Assembly (NCBI GenBank): GCA_903772945.1 | Contig: CAICTM010000920.1 | Coordinates: 1 to 42,684, forward strand | DNA from: Seminavis robusta | Taxonomy: Eukaryota > Bacillariophyta > Bacillariophyceae > Naviculales > Naviculaceae | Reading direction: 5' to 3' | Length of the DNA: 42,684 nucleotides | Part shown: in pieces, positions 30,681 to 40,059 of the stretch | Position numbering within the stretch: position 1 is the stretch's first letter | Layout: each line of letters opens with the position of its first letter | Translations under genes and position numbers: made by a program | The notes under the pieces: model-generated | What the model was told of the DNA's origin: nothing | Database searches by the model: none | What the model saw: the letters and a program-made list of their open reading frames with translations, nothing else

Positions 30681-30708
30681 GGTATTGCCACGTCACAGTG
30701 GCAATACC
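30681..30708. repeat. Perfect 28-bp inverted repeat (11-bp arms, 6-bp loop)
   Basis: Arms GGTATTGCCAC and GTGGCAATACC are perfect complements around a GTCACA loop. The first arm junction also reads CACGTCAC, with a CRE-like ACGTCA. It lies about 230 bp upstream of the next gene's ATG. It could be a protein-binding palindrome or a transcribed hairpin; no long U run follows. Confidence 0.65.
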
Positions 30709-30800
30709 CCCTGTCAACCGTTCAACATTCCAGGTACTGGTAGTAGCGGTACCGTACAGGAGTGGAGTGACAATCGAATCTTCGATCGAATCGAATCATT

Positions 30801-30820
30801 CGACTCGACTCGACTCGACT
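30801..30820. repeat. (CGACT)4 pentanucleotide array
   Basis: Four perfect copies, preceded by degenerate TCGAATCGAAT sequence from about 30778. Confidence 0.85.
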
Positions 30821-30939
30821 GTCACACCTCCCTCACGTTGATCGTGCCCGTGCTGTCCCCTCCTCGCATTATTTTTGCTCGATTTTGTTCAAATCACAAT
30901 CACACTTTTCGTCCTCTTCCTCCGGTGCAAAGCGAAATC

Positions 30940-32142
30940 ATGACGCCCAAAGGAAATCCCAATACCAATAGCGACAAGGACTTCGTCGAAACCACTGTCA
31001 CGCCACCAGTGGGTGTGAGTAAGAGTGTTCGATCCTCCCCGCTTTGTTCCTCTGGCAAAATGCCGCGAAAGACCAAAGCAGAGCTTCCAATCGCGCAAAA
31101 GAAAAAGGCTATAGCCACTCTCACTCCTCCTGACTCTGCAAAGGCTCCAAGCAGCATTGGGTTTGTTCCTGTTGGAAGTGAAGAAGATTCAAAGAAAACG
31201 ATGGCTGTCAACAATGCTGCATCTGCGAGCAGCAACACCAACACGGCGGTCGTCGCCGGTACCCAATCGACTCGTGCACCAAAACCTGCGTTGCTCGTCA
31301 CCAATCCAGTTGGAAACAACAAGACGGACGAAGAGAAAAAGGCGCATGCCAGTGTCAACAGCAACAGCAGTGTCAACAGCACAGCAGGCGACCCTCTGGC
31401 TGGATCTGGACGATTCTTGGAAGGCGAAACCCATCGGAACAACCACGACAGCTTTGACCAATTGTTGGCCGATGCTTTCTCGCTTGGTCACGCCAGGGGC
31501 TATTTCAAAGCCACAATGATGCAATGCGTTCTGATGGGGCAGCATCTCCAGGCCCTCAGCTGCCACTCTCGTGAAATCGCACGGTTCTACTCAATGTCCG
31601 AATGTTGGCTCCGCAATTTGGTCGTCTCGCTGGGTCCCGCAACTGACAACACCACTGCTTTGCAAACTGTGGCTCCTCACTACAAAGAACTAGCGCTCTA
31701 TCATGAGCAAATCCAAAAGAATATGCACGATGAGATTGCCGGAAAGCAGCAGTATCTGCAAATGGCCATGCGTCGCATTCTTGACTTTGAACTCGTTGTC
31801 AATCAGACGGAACGTGAACTCTTGGCGCGTTGTCACGCAGTTGGCGTTGCTGCGACACGGCAGAGCCGTCGTGGCACCATCGCCACACAGAACGAGGCTG
31901 AGGGCACGCCCCAGGAAACTGTACCAAAGCGGGAACGTGGTGAAAGCGCCGACACTGCGGTGGACGGTGAATCACCCACGAAGAAGCGCAAACTCGTCAC
32001 TCCGGTGGACGCCACCGCTGTGACGATTGACTCCGAATCGCAGGCTACGGCAGGTCTAGCCGTTCAGACGGCTGGTGACAGAGATGGTGCCGAGACCGGC
32101 AAAAAGGCGCTTCGTCGAGTGAGCGTTGCCATCTCAATTTGA
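30940..32142 (+). CDS. Unrecognised helical nuclear-like protein
   Basis: A 400-residue protein from the ATG at 30940; an in-frame upstream ATG at 30592 would add a leader without coding character. Residues 1-160 are Ser/Thr/Asn/Ala-rich and likely disordered, with a basic patch KMPRKTKAE. Residues about 165-310 are helical and Met/Gln/His-rich (SFDQLLADAFSLGHARGYFK, QMAMRRILDFELVVNQTERE) and look like a single folded, possibly coiled-coil, domain. The tail has a strong NLS-like TKKRKL and ends RRVSVAISI. No family is recognised. It lies downstream of the other orphan on the same strand. Confidence 0.7.
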   Translation: MTPKGNPNTNSDKDFVETTVTPPVGVSKSVRSSPLCSSGKMPRKTKAELPIAQKKKAIATLTPPDSAKAPSSIGFVPVGSEEDSKKTMAVNNAASASSNTNTAVVAGTQSTRAPKPALLVTNPVGNNKTDEEKKAHASVNSNSSVNSTAGDPLAGSGRFLEGETHRNNHDSFDQLLADAFSLGHARGYFKATMMQCVLMGQHLQALSCHSREIARFYSMSECWLRNLVVSLGPATDNTTALQTVAPHYKELALYHEQIQKNMHDEIAGKQQYLQMAMRRILDFELVVNQTERELLARCHAVGVAATRQSRRGTIATQNEAEGTPQETVPKRERGESADTAVDGESPTKKRKLVTPVDATAVTIDSESQATAGLAVQTAGDRDGAETGKKALRRVSVAISI

Positions 32143-32654
32143 AAAGCCGAAGAGCGAAACACGAGCCGACACCGGCTTTTTGTTTGTTTGAGATAATCAT
32201 TGGAATGGAAAAATGTATGTTTGAAAAGTCTTTGGGCATCCCGACTTGACTTGACTCGACCGAAAAGGCCCGTCCTTCTTGGAAACAAAGTGGTTCCAGT
32301 ACAGTGTTGGAAGCAACAGGTTGGAAATTTGGCATGCGACCTCAAACTGTCGATTGGGATGTTGCCTGCAGGAAGAATTCTGACGTGATCGACGAAGACG
32401 AGCACACGTAGCTATACAAAGAGTAGTAAATAACCACCTGGAATGTTGAGTGTCATAGGTCGTAGCTTTGGGCTAGTGTAGTTCGACCATTTTCCCGAAG
32501 TCGACTATACCGTACCAGCAGGCGCGACAGCAGGACTGTAGCATCTATTATTGTGCCGCCATGCAGCACAGCCAACACAACGCACGCCAACTATTGCAAT
32601 AGAAAATATGGATCTGTTCAGCTAGACTACGGTAGTTGTTGTTCATTTATATAT
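32143..32654. other. Intergenic region, convergent genes
   Basis: Contains a short GACTT/GACTC run at 32243-32259, similar in kind to the CGACT array upstream. Nothing else recognised. Confidence 0.5.
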
Positions 32655-34592
32655 TTATACCTTGTTGGTTTGCTCCACGATGGTTTGCATTTCTTGCTTC
32701 CACTCTTCCACGGAAATTTCTCCAGTTCGCTCCACGGCATCCTTGTCTTGTCCAGGAATCTCCTGAAACGGCGCAAACTTCCTCGCCAACAAGCACTTTT
32801 GCTCTCTTGCCAATCGAGCAATATTTCGGAAATCTCGAACCCCCTTGGTAAAACAGGCCGGATTTCTCGCCCCCATGGACCAATCGGTGTATGTGATGCG
32901 ACGTTGTTCGAGCCACGCCAGTCCTTCGGATTGTTGCTTTGGTGGTGGTACTTTCGGTGGCGGTGGAGGTGGCTGCAGTGATTCTGCTTGTTTGGATTCG
33001 TCTTGTTTTGGTGGTGGCACTCCTGGCGGCGGCGTCCATTTGAGAGGACTCCTGGCAGCACTATTGTTGTTGTTGCTGTTGCTGCTATTGTTGTGCGTCG
33101 TGGAAGTATCCACGAGTACACCCGCCAACGCCAATGCTGTTGGAAAGTACATTTCATCACTGGCATTGATACGGCGAAAGGAATTCCAGAGCTGATCTTT
33201 GGGCGGAATAATGTTTCCATTGCGATCCAGGTCCAAAATGGCGGCCGCATGAGTGCGACTCAAGCACATCCATTGATCTGCTTTCCATCGGTAGCGTTTG
33301 GGTACCACTCTATTAATGCCATTGAATTGATCCCGTTCGTACTTGTTGGAAGGAGTATTTGGCGAATTGAAGTTTCGTGCATTTACCCATGAGACATCCA
33401 AGTAGATCATTTTGTACGATGAGGGTGTTGCTGTGGTTGTGGTTGCATCGGCCATAGTACTGTTCTTGTCTTCTTTAGCTGTTTCCTTGGTAGTCTTGTC
33501 GTCACTTTCCTCATTTTTGGGTTCCGAGGTCGAAGCTGGCTCCTCGTCCGCTTTCTCCTCGGACTCATCTTTTTCTTCCTTCTCATTGTCTTCGTCTTCT
33601 CCTTTTGCGCCTTGTTCCTCCTTTGCCGCTGCTTCGTCAGAGTTTGCTTCCGTTTGCTTATCTTTGTCTTCCTCTTCTTGTTTGTCGGCTGCAGATTGCG
33701 ATTCCTCCTTTGCATCACCTTCGGCTGCAGGTTTCTTGGGTGGCGGTGGAGTAAACTTTGGCCTTGCGGCAAAACATTTGGGTCCAAAAAAGAGTGCCTG
33801 TACGGTTTCCTCCAAGGTAGTGACAGGGATACAAGTTTCACTAATGAAAATGAATTTGTCCACGGGAGGAACATCTCGTTTGGCCAACTCTTGGACATCC
33901 TCATCGTCATTGTCTGCCGTCATACAGAATCGATTGGGATGAAATCTTGGATCTTCGTGATCCTTGTTTCGTTCTCCCTTGCGTCCCATTTGCATGGCCG
34001 CCACGAGTAGATCGATCATGGCCCGTGTGATTTCTACGGATCCCCATGCGGGTTGATGGGAGAGGAATTCAGGATCCGAGAGTGAATTACCCCGTACAAT
34101 GCGGCGTGGATGCAAGAGCATGCGTTGCTGCAACCATTTGGAGGTGACCTTGTCGGGATATTTGGCGTGACAAACGAGACTCACATGGTAGCGACTGTTC
34201 TTACTGGCGTCGGCAGCCCATGCTTTCCAAATGTGTTCGTACGGTAGTTCGTCAATGGTAATGGCCAAGAGACAGATATGGAGAGGACGGTCGCTGTTGT
34301 GGGCGCTAATGGGAGGTGGTCGATGATAGGGAGATCGGGGAAGACGGTAGCCAAAGCGGGCCAATCCATCCAGAGATCGATCTCCTCGATTGTTGCTGTT
34401 GTTATTGTTGTGTCTTCCACCGCGATCATAGTTGTTGTTATCTCGCGGATGGTAGTTGTCGCGTCGAGGCCTCGCTTGGTACCGTCGATGATCGTCGCGG
34501 TTATGGTCGTCCTGGTTGTCACGTCCTCGTCGACGGTTCTGCGCATTCGCTGCTGACTGCTCCAAGTTCGCTAGACCAGAAGCAAAGTCCAT
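32655..34592 (-). CDS. GT14-like (core-2/I-branching type) glycosyltransferase
   Basis: The Met at 34592 starts a 645-residue protein; an in-frame Met at 34667 would add 25 residues (numbering below counts from that longer form). Residues about 43-100 are Arg/Asp/Asn/Gly-rich and disordered (RRRGRDNQDDHNRDDHRR). The enzymatic part begins near 128 (RPLHICLLAITIDELP) and shows the order of plant DUF266/GT14 proteins: FIFISETCIPV (272-282), YLDVSWVNAR, WKADQWMCLSRTHAAAIL, the SDEMYFPTALAL motif with acidic residue, and RRITYTDWS. GT14 enzymes transfer GlcNAc or GlcA. An acidic Glu/Asp/Lys stretch of over 90 residues is inserted after FISETCIPV. No signal peptide or membrane anchor is seen, which is odd for a Golgi enzyme. 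Confidence 0.75.
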   Translation of the reverse strand: MDFASGLANLEQSAANAQNRRRGRDNQDDHNRDDHRRYQARPRRDNYHPRDNNNYDRGGRHNNNNSNNRGDRSLDGLARFGYRLPRSPYHRPPPISAHNSDRPLHICLLAITIDELPYEHIWKAWAADASKNSRYHVSLVCHAKYPDKVTSKWLQQRMLLHPRRIVRGNSLSDPEFLSHQPAWGSVEITRAMIDLLVAAMQMGRKGERNKDHEDPRFHPNRFCMTADNDDEDVQELAKRDVPPVDKFIFISETCIPVTTLEETVQALFFGPKCFAARPKFTPPPPKKPAAEGDAKEESQSAADKQEEEDKDKQTEANSDEAAAKEEQGAKGEDEDNEKEEKDESEEKADEEPASTSEPKNEESDDKTTKETAKEDKNSTMADATTTTATPSSYKMIYLDVSWVNARNFNSPNTPSNKYERDQFNGINRVVPKRYRWKADQWMCLSRTHAAAILDLDRNGNIIPPKDQLWNSFRRINASDEMYFPTALALAGVLVDTSTTHNNSSNSNNNNSAARSPLKWTPPPGVPPPKQDESKQAESLQPPPPPPKVPPPKQQSEGLAWLEQRRITYTDWSMGARNPACFTKGVRDFRNIARLAREQKCLLARKFAPFQEIPGQDKDAVERTGEISVEEWKQEMQTIVEQTNKV

Positions 34593-35322
34593 CTTGCCCT
34601 TTCGATAATTATCTACGTTAGTATCACAACTCCTTGCTTGCTGAGCCAGTAATAATATGCTCCACAATACCAGTACGATAGATTTAGCTAGCTAGTAGAA
34701 GTCAAGAAGTCGAAGAGGCCACCACTTGCTCATTGTGATCGATGTTGCGTGCAACGGACAATAAGATCAGTCACGAGCTAAGAAAAAGATTCATTCACGT
34801 TTTACTAAGTTAAGAGACGGGTTAATGAGTTACTCGTTACTAAATCTCCCTCCACACATTTCTTGAACCTCAAGAATTGGTGTTATCGCTGTCGCTCGCT
34901 GTCTCGCTGTGGCTACTGTACTTTGGAATTGAAGGTGGGTTGACCATGGCCGATGCGATGCGATGCGATGCGATGCGATGCGATACGACGATGTGTGTTT
35001 TTGTTTCCAATGTCGATGTTACTTAGTTAGTTGTGGATGCTGGCTAGTAGTCTTAGTGCCGCTCAATGGATAGCAGCGGAAGTCGAGGCTCGCTGCCCTG
35101 ATGGTTTCCCCTTTCCTGAGTGTCACTGTCGCTGGTCGATGTTCTGTAGCATGCGGTGCCCTTGTTTTGATACTTCCAAGAAGTTTTACCTGTTGTACTC
35201 ACCCAGTCGTTGCGCTGTACGTCTCTCTATTTCTCTTGTCACCAGAGTTATCGACTTGTTCTATTCCCATTTCCGTCTTCTCCCTCCACTTTACCACATT
35301 ACAACGCTAATAACTTGCAATC
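34593..35322. other. Divergent promoter region
   Basis: The region between the GT14-like gene and RPS23 holds CTAGCTAG at 34688 and a (CGATG)6 array at 34951-34980. The 100 bp before the RPS23 ATG is pyrimidine-rich, as is common for ribosomal protein leaders. No RNA gene is seen. Confidence 0.5.
34951..34980. repeat. (CGATG)6 pentanucleotide array
   Basis: Six perfect copies, followed by CGATA and CGACG. It lies about 340 bp upstream of RPS23. Confidence 0.9.
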
Positions 35323-35754
35323 ATGGGTAAACCCAATGGTCTTCGAACCGGACGTAAGCTCCGCAATCACCGCCGAAATCAACGTTGGCGTGATTTGAAA
35401 TACTGCAAAGCTAACTCCATCACCGCCATGAAGGCCAATCCCATGGGAGGATCCACCATGGCCAAGGGAATTGTCTTGGAAAAAATTGGTATTGAAGCCA
35501 AACAACCCAACTCGGCCATTCGTAAATGCGTTCGTGTCCAACTCATCAAGAATGGAAAGAAAATTGCCGCTTTCGTGCCAAGAGATGGTTGCTTGAACTT
35601 TGTAGATGAGAATGACGAAGTACTGATTGCTGGATTCGGACGATCCGGTCATGCCGTGGGAGATATCCCAGGTGTGCGATTCAAGGTCGTTAAGGTAGCT
35701 GGTGTTTCTCTCTGGGCTCTTTACAAGGAAAAGAAGGAAAAGCCTCGTTCGTAA
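35323..35754 (+). CDS. RPS23: 40S ribosomal protein uS12 (RPS23)
   Basis: uS12 sits at the decoding centre of the 40S subunit and monitors codon-anticodon pairing. The 143-residue length equals the usual eukaryotic one. It begins [20 protein letters not shown] and carries the decoding loop [10 protein letters not shown] with Pro62, the residue hydroxylated in other eukaryotes, then [42 protein letters not shown] and the basic tail. No intron is needed and no targeting peptide is present, so this is the cytosolic protein. Confidence 0.98.
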   Translation: MGKPNGLRTGRKLRNHRRNQRWRDLKYCKANSITAMKANPMGGSTMAKGIVLEKIGIEAKQPNSAIRKCVRVQLIKNGKKIAAFVPRDGCLNFVDENDEVLIAGFGRSGHAVGDIPGVRFKVVKVAGVSLWALYKEKKEKPRS

Positions 35755-36698
35755 ACTACTAACTTACTTACTACTACTAGAAACAAACAAACAACAAAAC
35801 TAACTATAATTACTAATAATACTAGCCATCAGCACGAGCCGACTTCTCGAGACTTAGTTGTCAGCTAGACTTGCCTGTACTTTTCGTCTGGAAATGCCGA
35901 AGTACAATCGTGGGATGCAGCTAAAGGAGGACATCTGTTTGTCCTTTCGTGAGCATGGACGTCTTTGGGATGCATCCACATCTGCCTGGTGCTGCCAGGG
36001 GAGGCCATCATCTTTGCATCAAAGGACAACGTGTTCAGGTAGCACATGTATGATGGAATCCCCATCAACAGCATAGCAGTACGTTATCTTTCATCGGAAT
36101 GGCCTCAATCATGGGTTTCAGCAGACTTCCCCTGGTGACATTGCAAACTGCACCGAAATATTGCTATTGTAGCTATATGGCTAGCCAGCAAGCAACTTCG
36201 ATCGCAAGGGAGATTCCAGCTTGCTGGGTTCAAGGCAGGAAACATGGATGGGACATGGAGCGGACTACTCAAATTGTGGGTTCTGCTTCGTACCAACGAC
36301 GGAACAACTCGCGAACATCATATAACTCACTTACTACCATACTAGTAATGTGACAAGCAAAATCTTCAGGAGAGCACACTCTCATCTTTTTGTGGGAATG
36401 TGGGGATCGCAGTCTCATTGACAGCCCACTGCTCTGCACCTATCAGACAGTAACAGGCGTGTTGACAAAACATACAAAGTATCTGCACCGTCACTCGTTG
36501 CTTCCGCATTCCAGCTTGCCATTTCAAATCATTTGCAATTCAACCGACTGTAGTCTTCGTAACTGGCGTTTCTTTCCTTGCGTGTGCGATTGGTACACAA
36601 TCATCAAGAGTGAGGAGTCTGCATACATGGTCCAATTATGACTGTTCTATTTAAAAAAGACAAATCAACCACCAAGTTATTCGTTCTGTTTGTTGTTG
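35755..36698. other. Long intergenic region, convergent genes
   Basis: This 944-bp stretch holds only short motif-free frames. The first 70 bp is rich in TACT/AAACAA repeats and is probably the RPS23 3' UTR. No transposon or RNA gene is recognised. Confidence 0.5.
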
Positions 36699-37460
36699 TC
36701 ATGGCTTGACATCATCTCGTTCTTCATTGAAGTCCAGGAACATTCCCTCTAATATTGGCATGACCTTGTCAGATTCCTGCTGTGAGAGTAGCAATCTACA
36801 TTCAGGATCGGCTGGATCCACCTTTCCCACCAACAGCATGGGATCCAACATTCTGACTAGATTGTATTGCCTTCCATCGTGTTCAAATGATAGCAATACT
36901 TCGACTTCTTCCTCCCCATCATCATCATCGTCTGAATCCCCCCTCAAATCATCATCTTCGTCATCGTCATCCTCCAATTCTCCCACGAGCGTCAGCGTTT
37001 GAGGTGTCCGTTGAAGCACCAATTCGTCTGCAAATTCTTCTTCTAGAATAGACTCTGCCATTGGATAAATATCATCCATGAGTTTGTCGTCAAGTTCAAT
37101 GGGTACCAACTGATCCTCGTCCCGAAAGTAGCACAGTGCCACGGCGTAATCACAGGGGACTCCAATAGTGTATTCGACGTCCTCTACCACGGCAATGCAA
37201 TCAGCATAACATTCAATAAAAGAGTTATCTTCAGTATCGATAAAGGGAATGGGAATGCCTTCTTGTTCGGATGGAATGGGACGAAACTTGGAGTTGGCAG
37301 CCAACGCAAGCGCAGCGGTGGTAGTTAGCCGTTGTCTTCGTGGTTGAAGCGGTAGTGGGGTAAAGGCAGCCAGTTCTGTTGAAAGCGATGCTAGCACCAG
37401 CACAAACAGAAGTACGTGTACTGTGGCTATCTGTCTGATCATTAGATTCATGGTCGTCAC
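36699..37460 (-). CDS. Plastid-targeted DUF3727-like protein
   Basis: A 253-residue protein. The N-terminal signal peptide ends at STELAAF, with Phe33 followed by TPLPLQPRRQR, a good diatom plastid presequence. The mature part resembles the DUF3727/DUF1292 family found in cyanobacteria and plastids: a first module (FIECYADCIAVVEDVEYTIG, PCDYAVALC) and a second (EVLLSFEHDGRQYNLVRMLDPMLLVGK), joined by a Glu/Asp-rich linker of about 30 residues (near 160-192). The function of this family is unknown. The assignment is by pattern and moderately sure. Confidence 0.7.
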   Translation of the reverse strand: MTTMNLMIRQIATVHVLLFVLVLASLSTELAAFTPLPLQPRRQRLTTTAALALAANSKFRPIPSEQEGIPIPFIDTEDNSFIECYADCIAVVEDVEYTIGVPCDYAVALCYFRDEDQLVPIELDDKLMDDIYPMAESILEEEFADELVLQRTPQTLTLVGELEDDDDEDDDLRGDSDDDDDGEEEVEVLLSFEHDGRQYNLVRMLDPMLLVGKVDPADPECRLLLSQQESDKVMPILEGMFLDFNEERDDVKP

Positions 37461-38194
37461 CTTCTACGGTATATCCTTAGCTCAGATGCAAAGGTTCGAA
37501 GGTAACTGAAGGTACAGCGCAGCTTGATTCTCAACTTGTGGAGGTGTGGAGGTGTGGGATCTTTGCCTTTCCGTTGGAAGATTCGATTCGATTCAATCAT
37601 TCGATTGATTGATGATTCGATTGAATCGACCCGTTCGATTCGATTCGATTCGATTCGATTCCGATTCGACTGATCATTCAATGATCATAAAATCAAAGCA
37701 TGCCAACATAAACCTCGATTTCATAAGGTCCTGTCCCAACAGCTTGCTCAGATTGGCCAATCCGTAAATTGTGGCCTCTTTGGAGGTGATGTCGCCAGAA
37801 TGACTCCCAAAAGAGGCCATTGCAGGAAAACGAAATCGTTTTTGGGCAAACGGCCACAGCCTTGGTTTGCACAACACCGAATTCGTTTTTGTGTTCCCTC
37901 CACCATTTTGATTGGCCCGCGAGACACCAACCTGACTCATCCTGGGGAACATTCTGGAAGAAGGCTTCCAAATTGGTACCTCGTCAGAAAATAATAAAAC
38001 AAAGACAATGACAATGTTGAGGTTGTAGATCCTGTCATTGTTGATAATGGCTCGTACAAAGAGTGCTACTTACCCGTATCGGTTTGGTCTGAAGCCAATG
38101 CGTCTCGTCCAGCTGTTTGGTGAGTGTCATTGTTGCACAGTGTTTTGCAGAGTGTTTGAGTATCATTGTTCTAGAAAGTGAGAAAAGAAGCACC
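37461..38194. other. Repeat-rich intergenic region
   Basis: The left part holds CGATT/GATTC pentamer arrays (37580-37672). The right part (37680-38110) has overlapping minus frames of about 90 codons (37674-37952, 37693-37971) that I do not recognise. It may hold the left end of a transposon that includes the next gene, but no terminal repeat was found. Confidence 0.45.
37580..37672. repeat. CGATT/GATTC pentanucleotide tract
   Basis: Two runs of CGATT units (about 37581-37594 and five units at 37635-37659), with degenerate GATTGATT between, form an A/T-G/C mixed tract just upstream of the DUF3727-like gene. Confidence 0.85.
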
Positions 38195-39643
38195 ATGTCT
38201 GTTTTTGATGATACTCCCGCTGAACGTAGCTTCGTTGATATTCCATATGCCGAGCTAGGAGCAGTGCATCCTGACGCCAATGTGGTTGGTCCAACTGAAA
38301 GGTATTACAAATGCAGTGGTGAAAAGGCAGCCGAACTCATGGCGATGGGTATTGGTCTCAAGACAGGAGACTTACGTGAGGTGGGCAATGTCGAAGAAGA
38401 GCCATACTGTTCCATGAAACTGAAAAAGAAGGTGACACCCACACAGAAGCACATGGTGGAGGAGATCAGACGCCGCTGTATTTTGGAAGGTGTGCCTGAG
38501 TGCAAGTGCAAGTCATGGGAGAAGAAGAAGTGTATCGTTTGGTTGCAGAAGCATCCCATTACCAATACTACTGACATTGCTTTCGTCATCAAGGAAGAGA
38601 AGAGGTTCTTTGACCTGGTCACCAAGGCTCTTTTGGAGAAGACTGACGAAAAGAAGGAGAAAGGAACCACGCCCCCTTGGAACTATTCGGAACCATACCT
38701 TCGCCTGATTGAGTGCATGCTCGATGACTCCATCCGACAACTGTTCTTAGACATGCACAGGATGGGAGAAAGGGATGAGTTAGATGCCAGGAATTCTGAG
38801 AATCGTCCAGAGACTGTTTACGAAGCCTGTGCACGGTTGTTTAATGATCCCGACCATGAGGTAATGTCGCGCTGCTTACCTGATTTGCATTTCACCTTTT
38901 CCGAGGTCATTGACTGTTCTTTCGAGAACATGCCTGGCAAAGTGACACCTGATGAAGTGAAACGCCGTTGGGGTGACAGTCGAGCCAAGTTGATCAAGAT
39001 CATCGCCAAATGGGAGCTCAGTGGTAATGGATTCGGTCAGCGTGGAGTCAGTGATGACAACTTTGGCCACTTGGGAGATGATATGTTGGAGTGCGGCGAC
39101 AACAGAGCCAACTTCTTGGACTCGCAAACCAAGGAGCACATCCTTTACCTCTGGCATGTTGCAGATGAAGCCCAGATCCTGAAGAATGTCATGAGTGTCA
39201 TCAGTGAATCTTGTGCTGCCACCTCGGAGACTTGCTCATCTGTCTCTGGGTCGGAGAATGCTGTTGCCCGCAGGAGGAGAACCGATGAAAGAGCCTTGGG
39301 TTTTTTCCGTGCCAAGATGGGACTTGCCATGCACACGATGTCTCGAGCTGCCATCTTCAAGGAACTTCGAGAGAGCCAGGAAAAGCTTTTCGAGGCCCAA
39401 CTCAGAGTCATGGAGGTCACCAGTGAAGAGCTCAGTGAGTTGTGGATGGGCAGAGTCCGTTATCTTGAAGCCAACGTGAAGGCAGTTACAGAATGCTTGG
39501 ACAGTTTGGCTTTCGAAGATTCCTTGGAGCCGCCTTCCAAGAAGCAGAAGAAGAAGAGAGGAGCCCCTGGACCACTTGTTCTTGGTGGTGATTCCGACAG
39601 TGACAGCGATGAGGAAGAGGAAGCCGTGAATGAAGAAGAATAG
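38195..39643 (+). CDS. Orphan protein, possible transposon-associated Myb/SANT-like factor
   Basis: A 482-residue protein from ATG 38195; an in-frame ATG 78 bp upstream is less likely. Residues about 75-130 hold a Cys-containing basic block (KHMVEEIRRRCILEGVPECK). Residues about 170-300 follow a pattern seen in trihelix/Myb-like proteins: WNYSEPYLRLIECMLDD, then ARLFNDPDHEVMSRCLPDLH, then VKRRWGDSRAKLIKIIAKWE and LSGNGFGQRG. A coiled-coil region follows and the tail is basic then acidic (KKQKKKRGAPG, DSDSDSDEEEE). PIF/Harbinger elements usually carry a Myb-like partner besides the transposase. A Harbinger transposase remnant lies 0.4 kb downstream on the opposite strand. This supports, but does not prove, the partner idea. 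Confidence 0.65.
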   Translation: MSVFDDTPAERSFVDIPYAELGAVHPDANVVGPTERYYKCSGEKAAELMAMGIGLKTGDLREVGNVEEEPYCSMKLKKKVTPTQKHMVEEIRRRCILEGVPECKCKSWEKKKCIVWLQKHPITNTTDIAFVIKEEKRFFDLVTKALLEKTDEKKEKGTTPPWNYSEPYLRLIECMLDDSIRQLFLDMHRMGERDELDARNSENRPETVYEACARLFNDPDHEVMSRCLPDLHFTFSEVIDCSFENMPGKVTPDEVKRRWGDSRAKLIKIIAKWELSGNGFGQRGVSDDNFGHLGDDMLECGDNRANFLDSQTKEHILYLWHVADEAQILKNVMSVISESCAATSETCSSVSGSENAVARRRRTDERALGFFRAKMGLAMHTMSRAAIFKELRESQEKLFEAQLRVMEVTSEELSELWMGRVRYLEANVKAVTECLDSLAFEDSLEPPSKKQKKKRGAPGPLVLGGDSDSDSDEEEEAVNEEE

Positions 39644-40059
39644 GCGCCATGGTTGGAACTGGTGGGTACTAGTGTTCTGGTGTTGTTGGTTGCTTCGAAG
39701 TGTGCTCCTATTGTGGGCTCCAGTCGGCGTCAGTCAGTCCTCGCTTCTATTACATGATTCAACTGGATGCGCCAGCCACTATTCTGCCAGTAGTCGATAC
39801 TCAACAATCGGCATTTGCAAGTGATAATTGAGATAGTTTGAAACGTTTTGGAAACCTACTGGACTTAAGCTTTTAGATCGGTAGACTTAGAAGACAACAT
39901 CAACTTGCGGTCAAACATCACCAATTTAGTCATCGCGGTGATGGCTTCTCTCAGATTTGGCGAGTCGTTGAGGAGTGTTCGGGGCATGGCTCGTGCAATG
40001 CAACCTTCATGCTATATAGTTGTGACATTATGTGAATCCAAATGTTTTATCTTTATTCA
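39644..40059. other. Intergenic region with a small minus-strand frame
   Basis: A 40-residue minus frame (39987-39865, starting MPRTLLNDSPNLREAITAM) lies here, with one stop just upstream of its first Met region. It may be a transposon relic. Otherwise nothing is recognised. Confidence 0.4.

Larger units (their letters stand above)
30374..30939. other. Intergenic region with hairpin and pentamer repeat
   Basis: Contains a perfect 28-bp hairpin (30681-30708) and a (CGACT)4 array (30801-30820). An upstream-extended frame through here (from 30592) reads into the next gene but looks like promoter or leader DNA. Confidence 0.5.

Noticed and set aside
37674..37971. Two overlapping minus frames of about 90 codons upstream of the orphan at 38195
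   Set aside because: No motif was recognised, both frames are open over the same DNA, and there is no sign of splicing to the Harbinger remnant.
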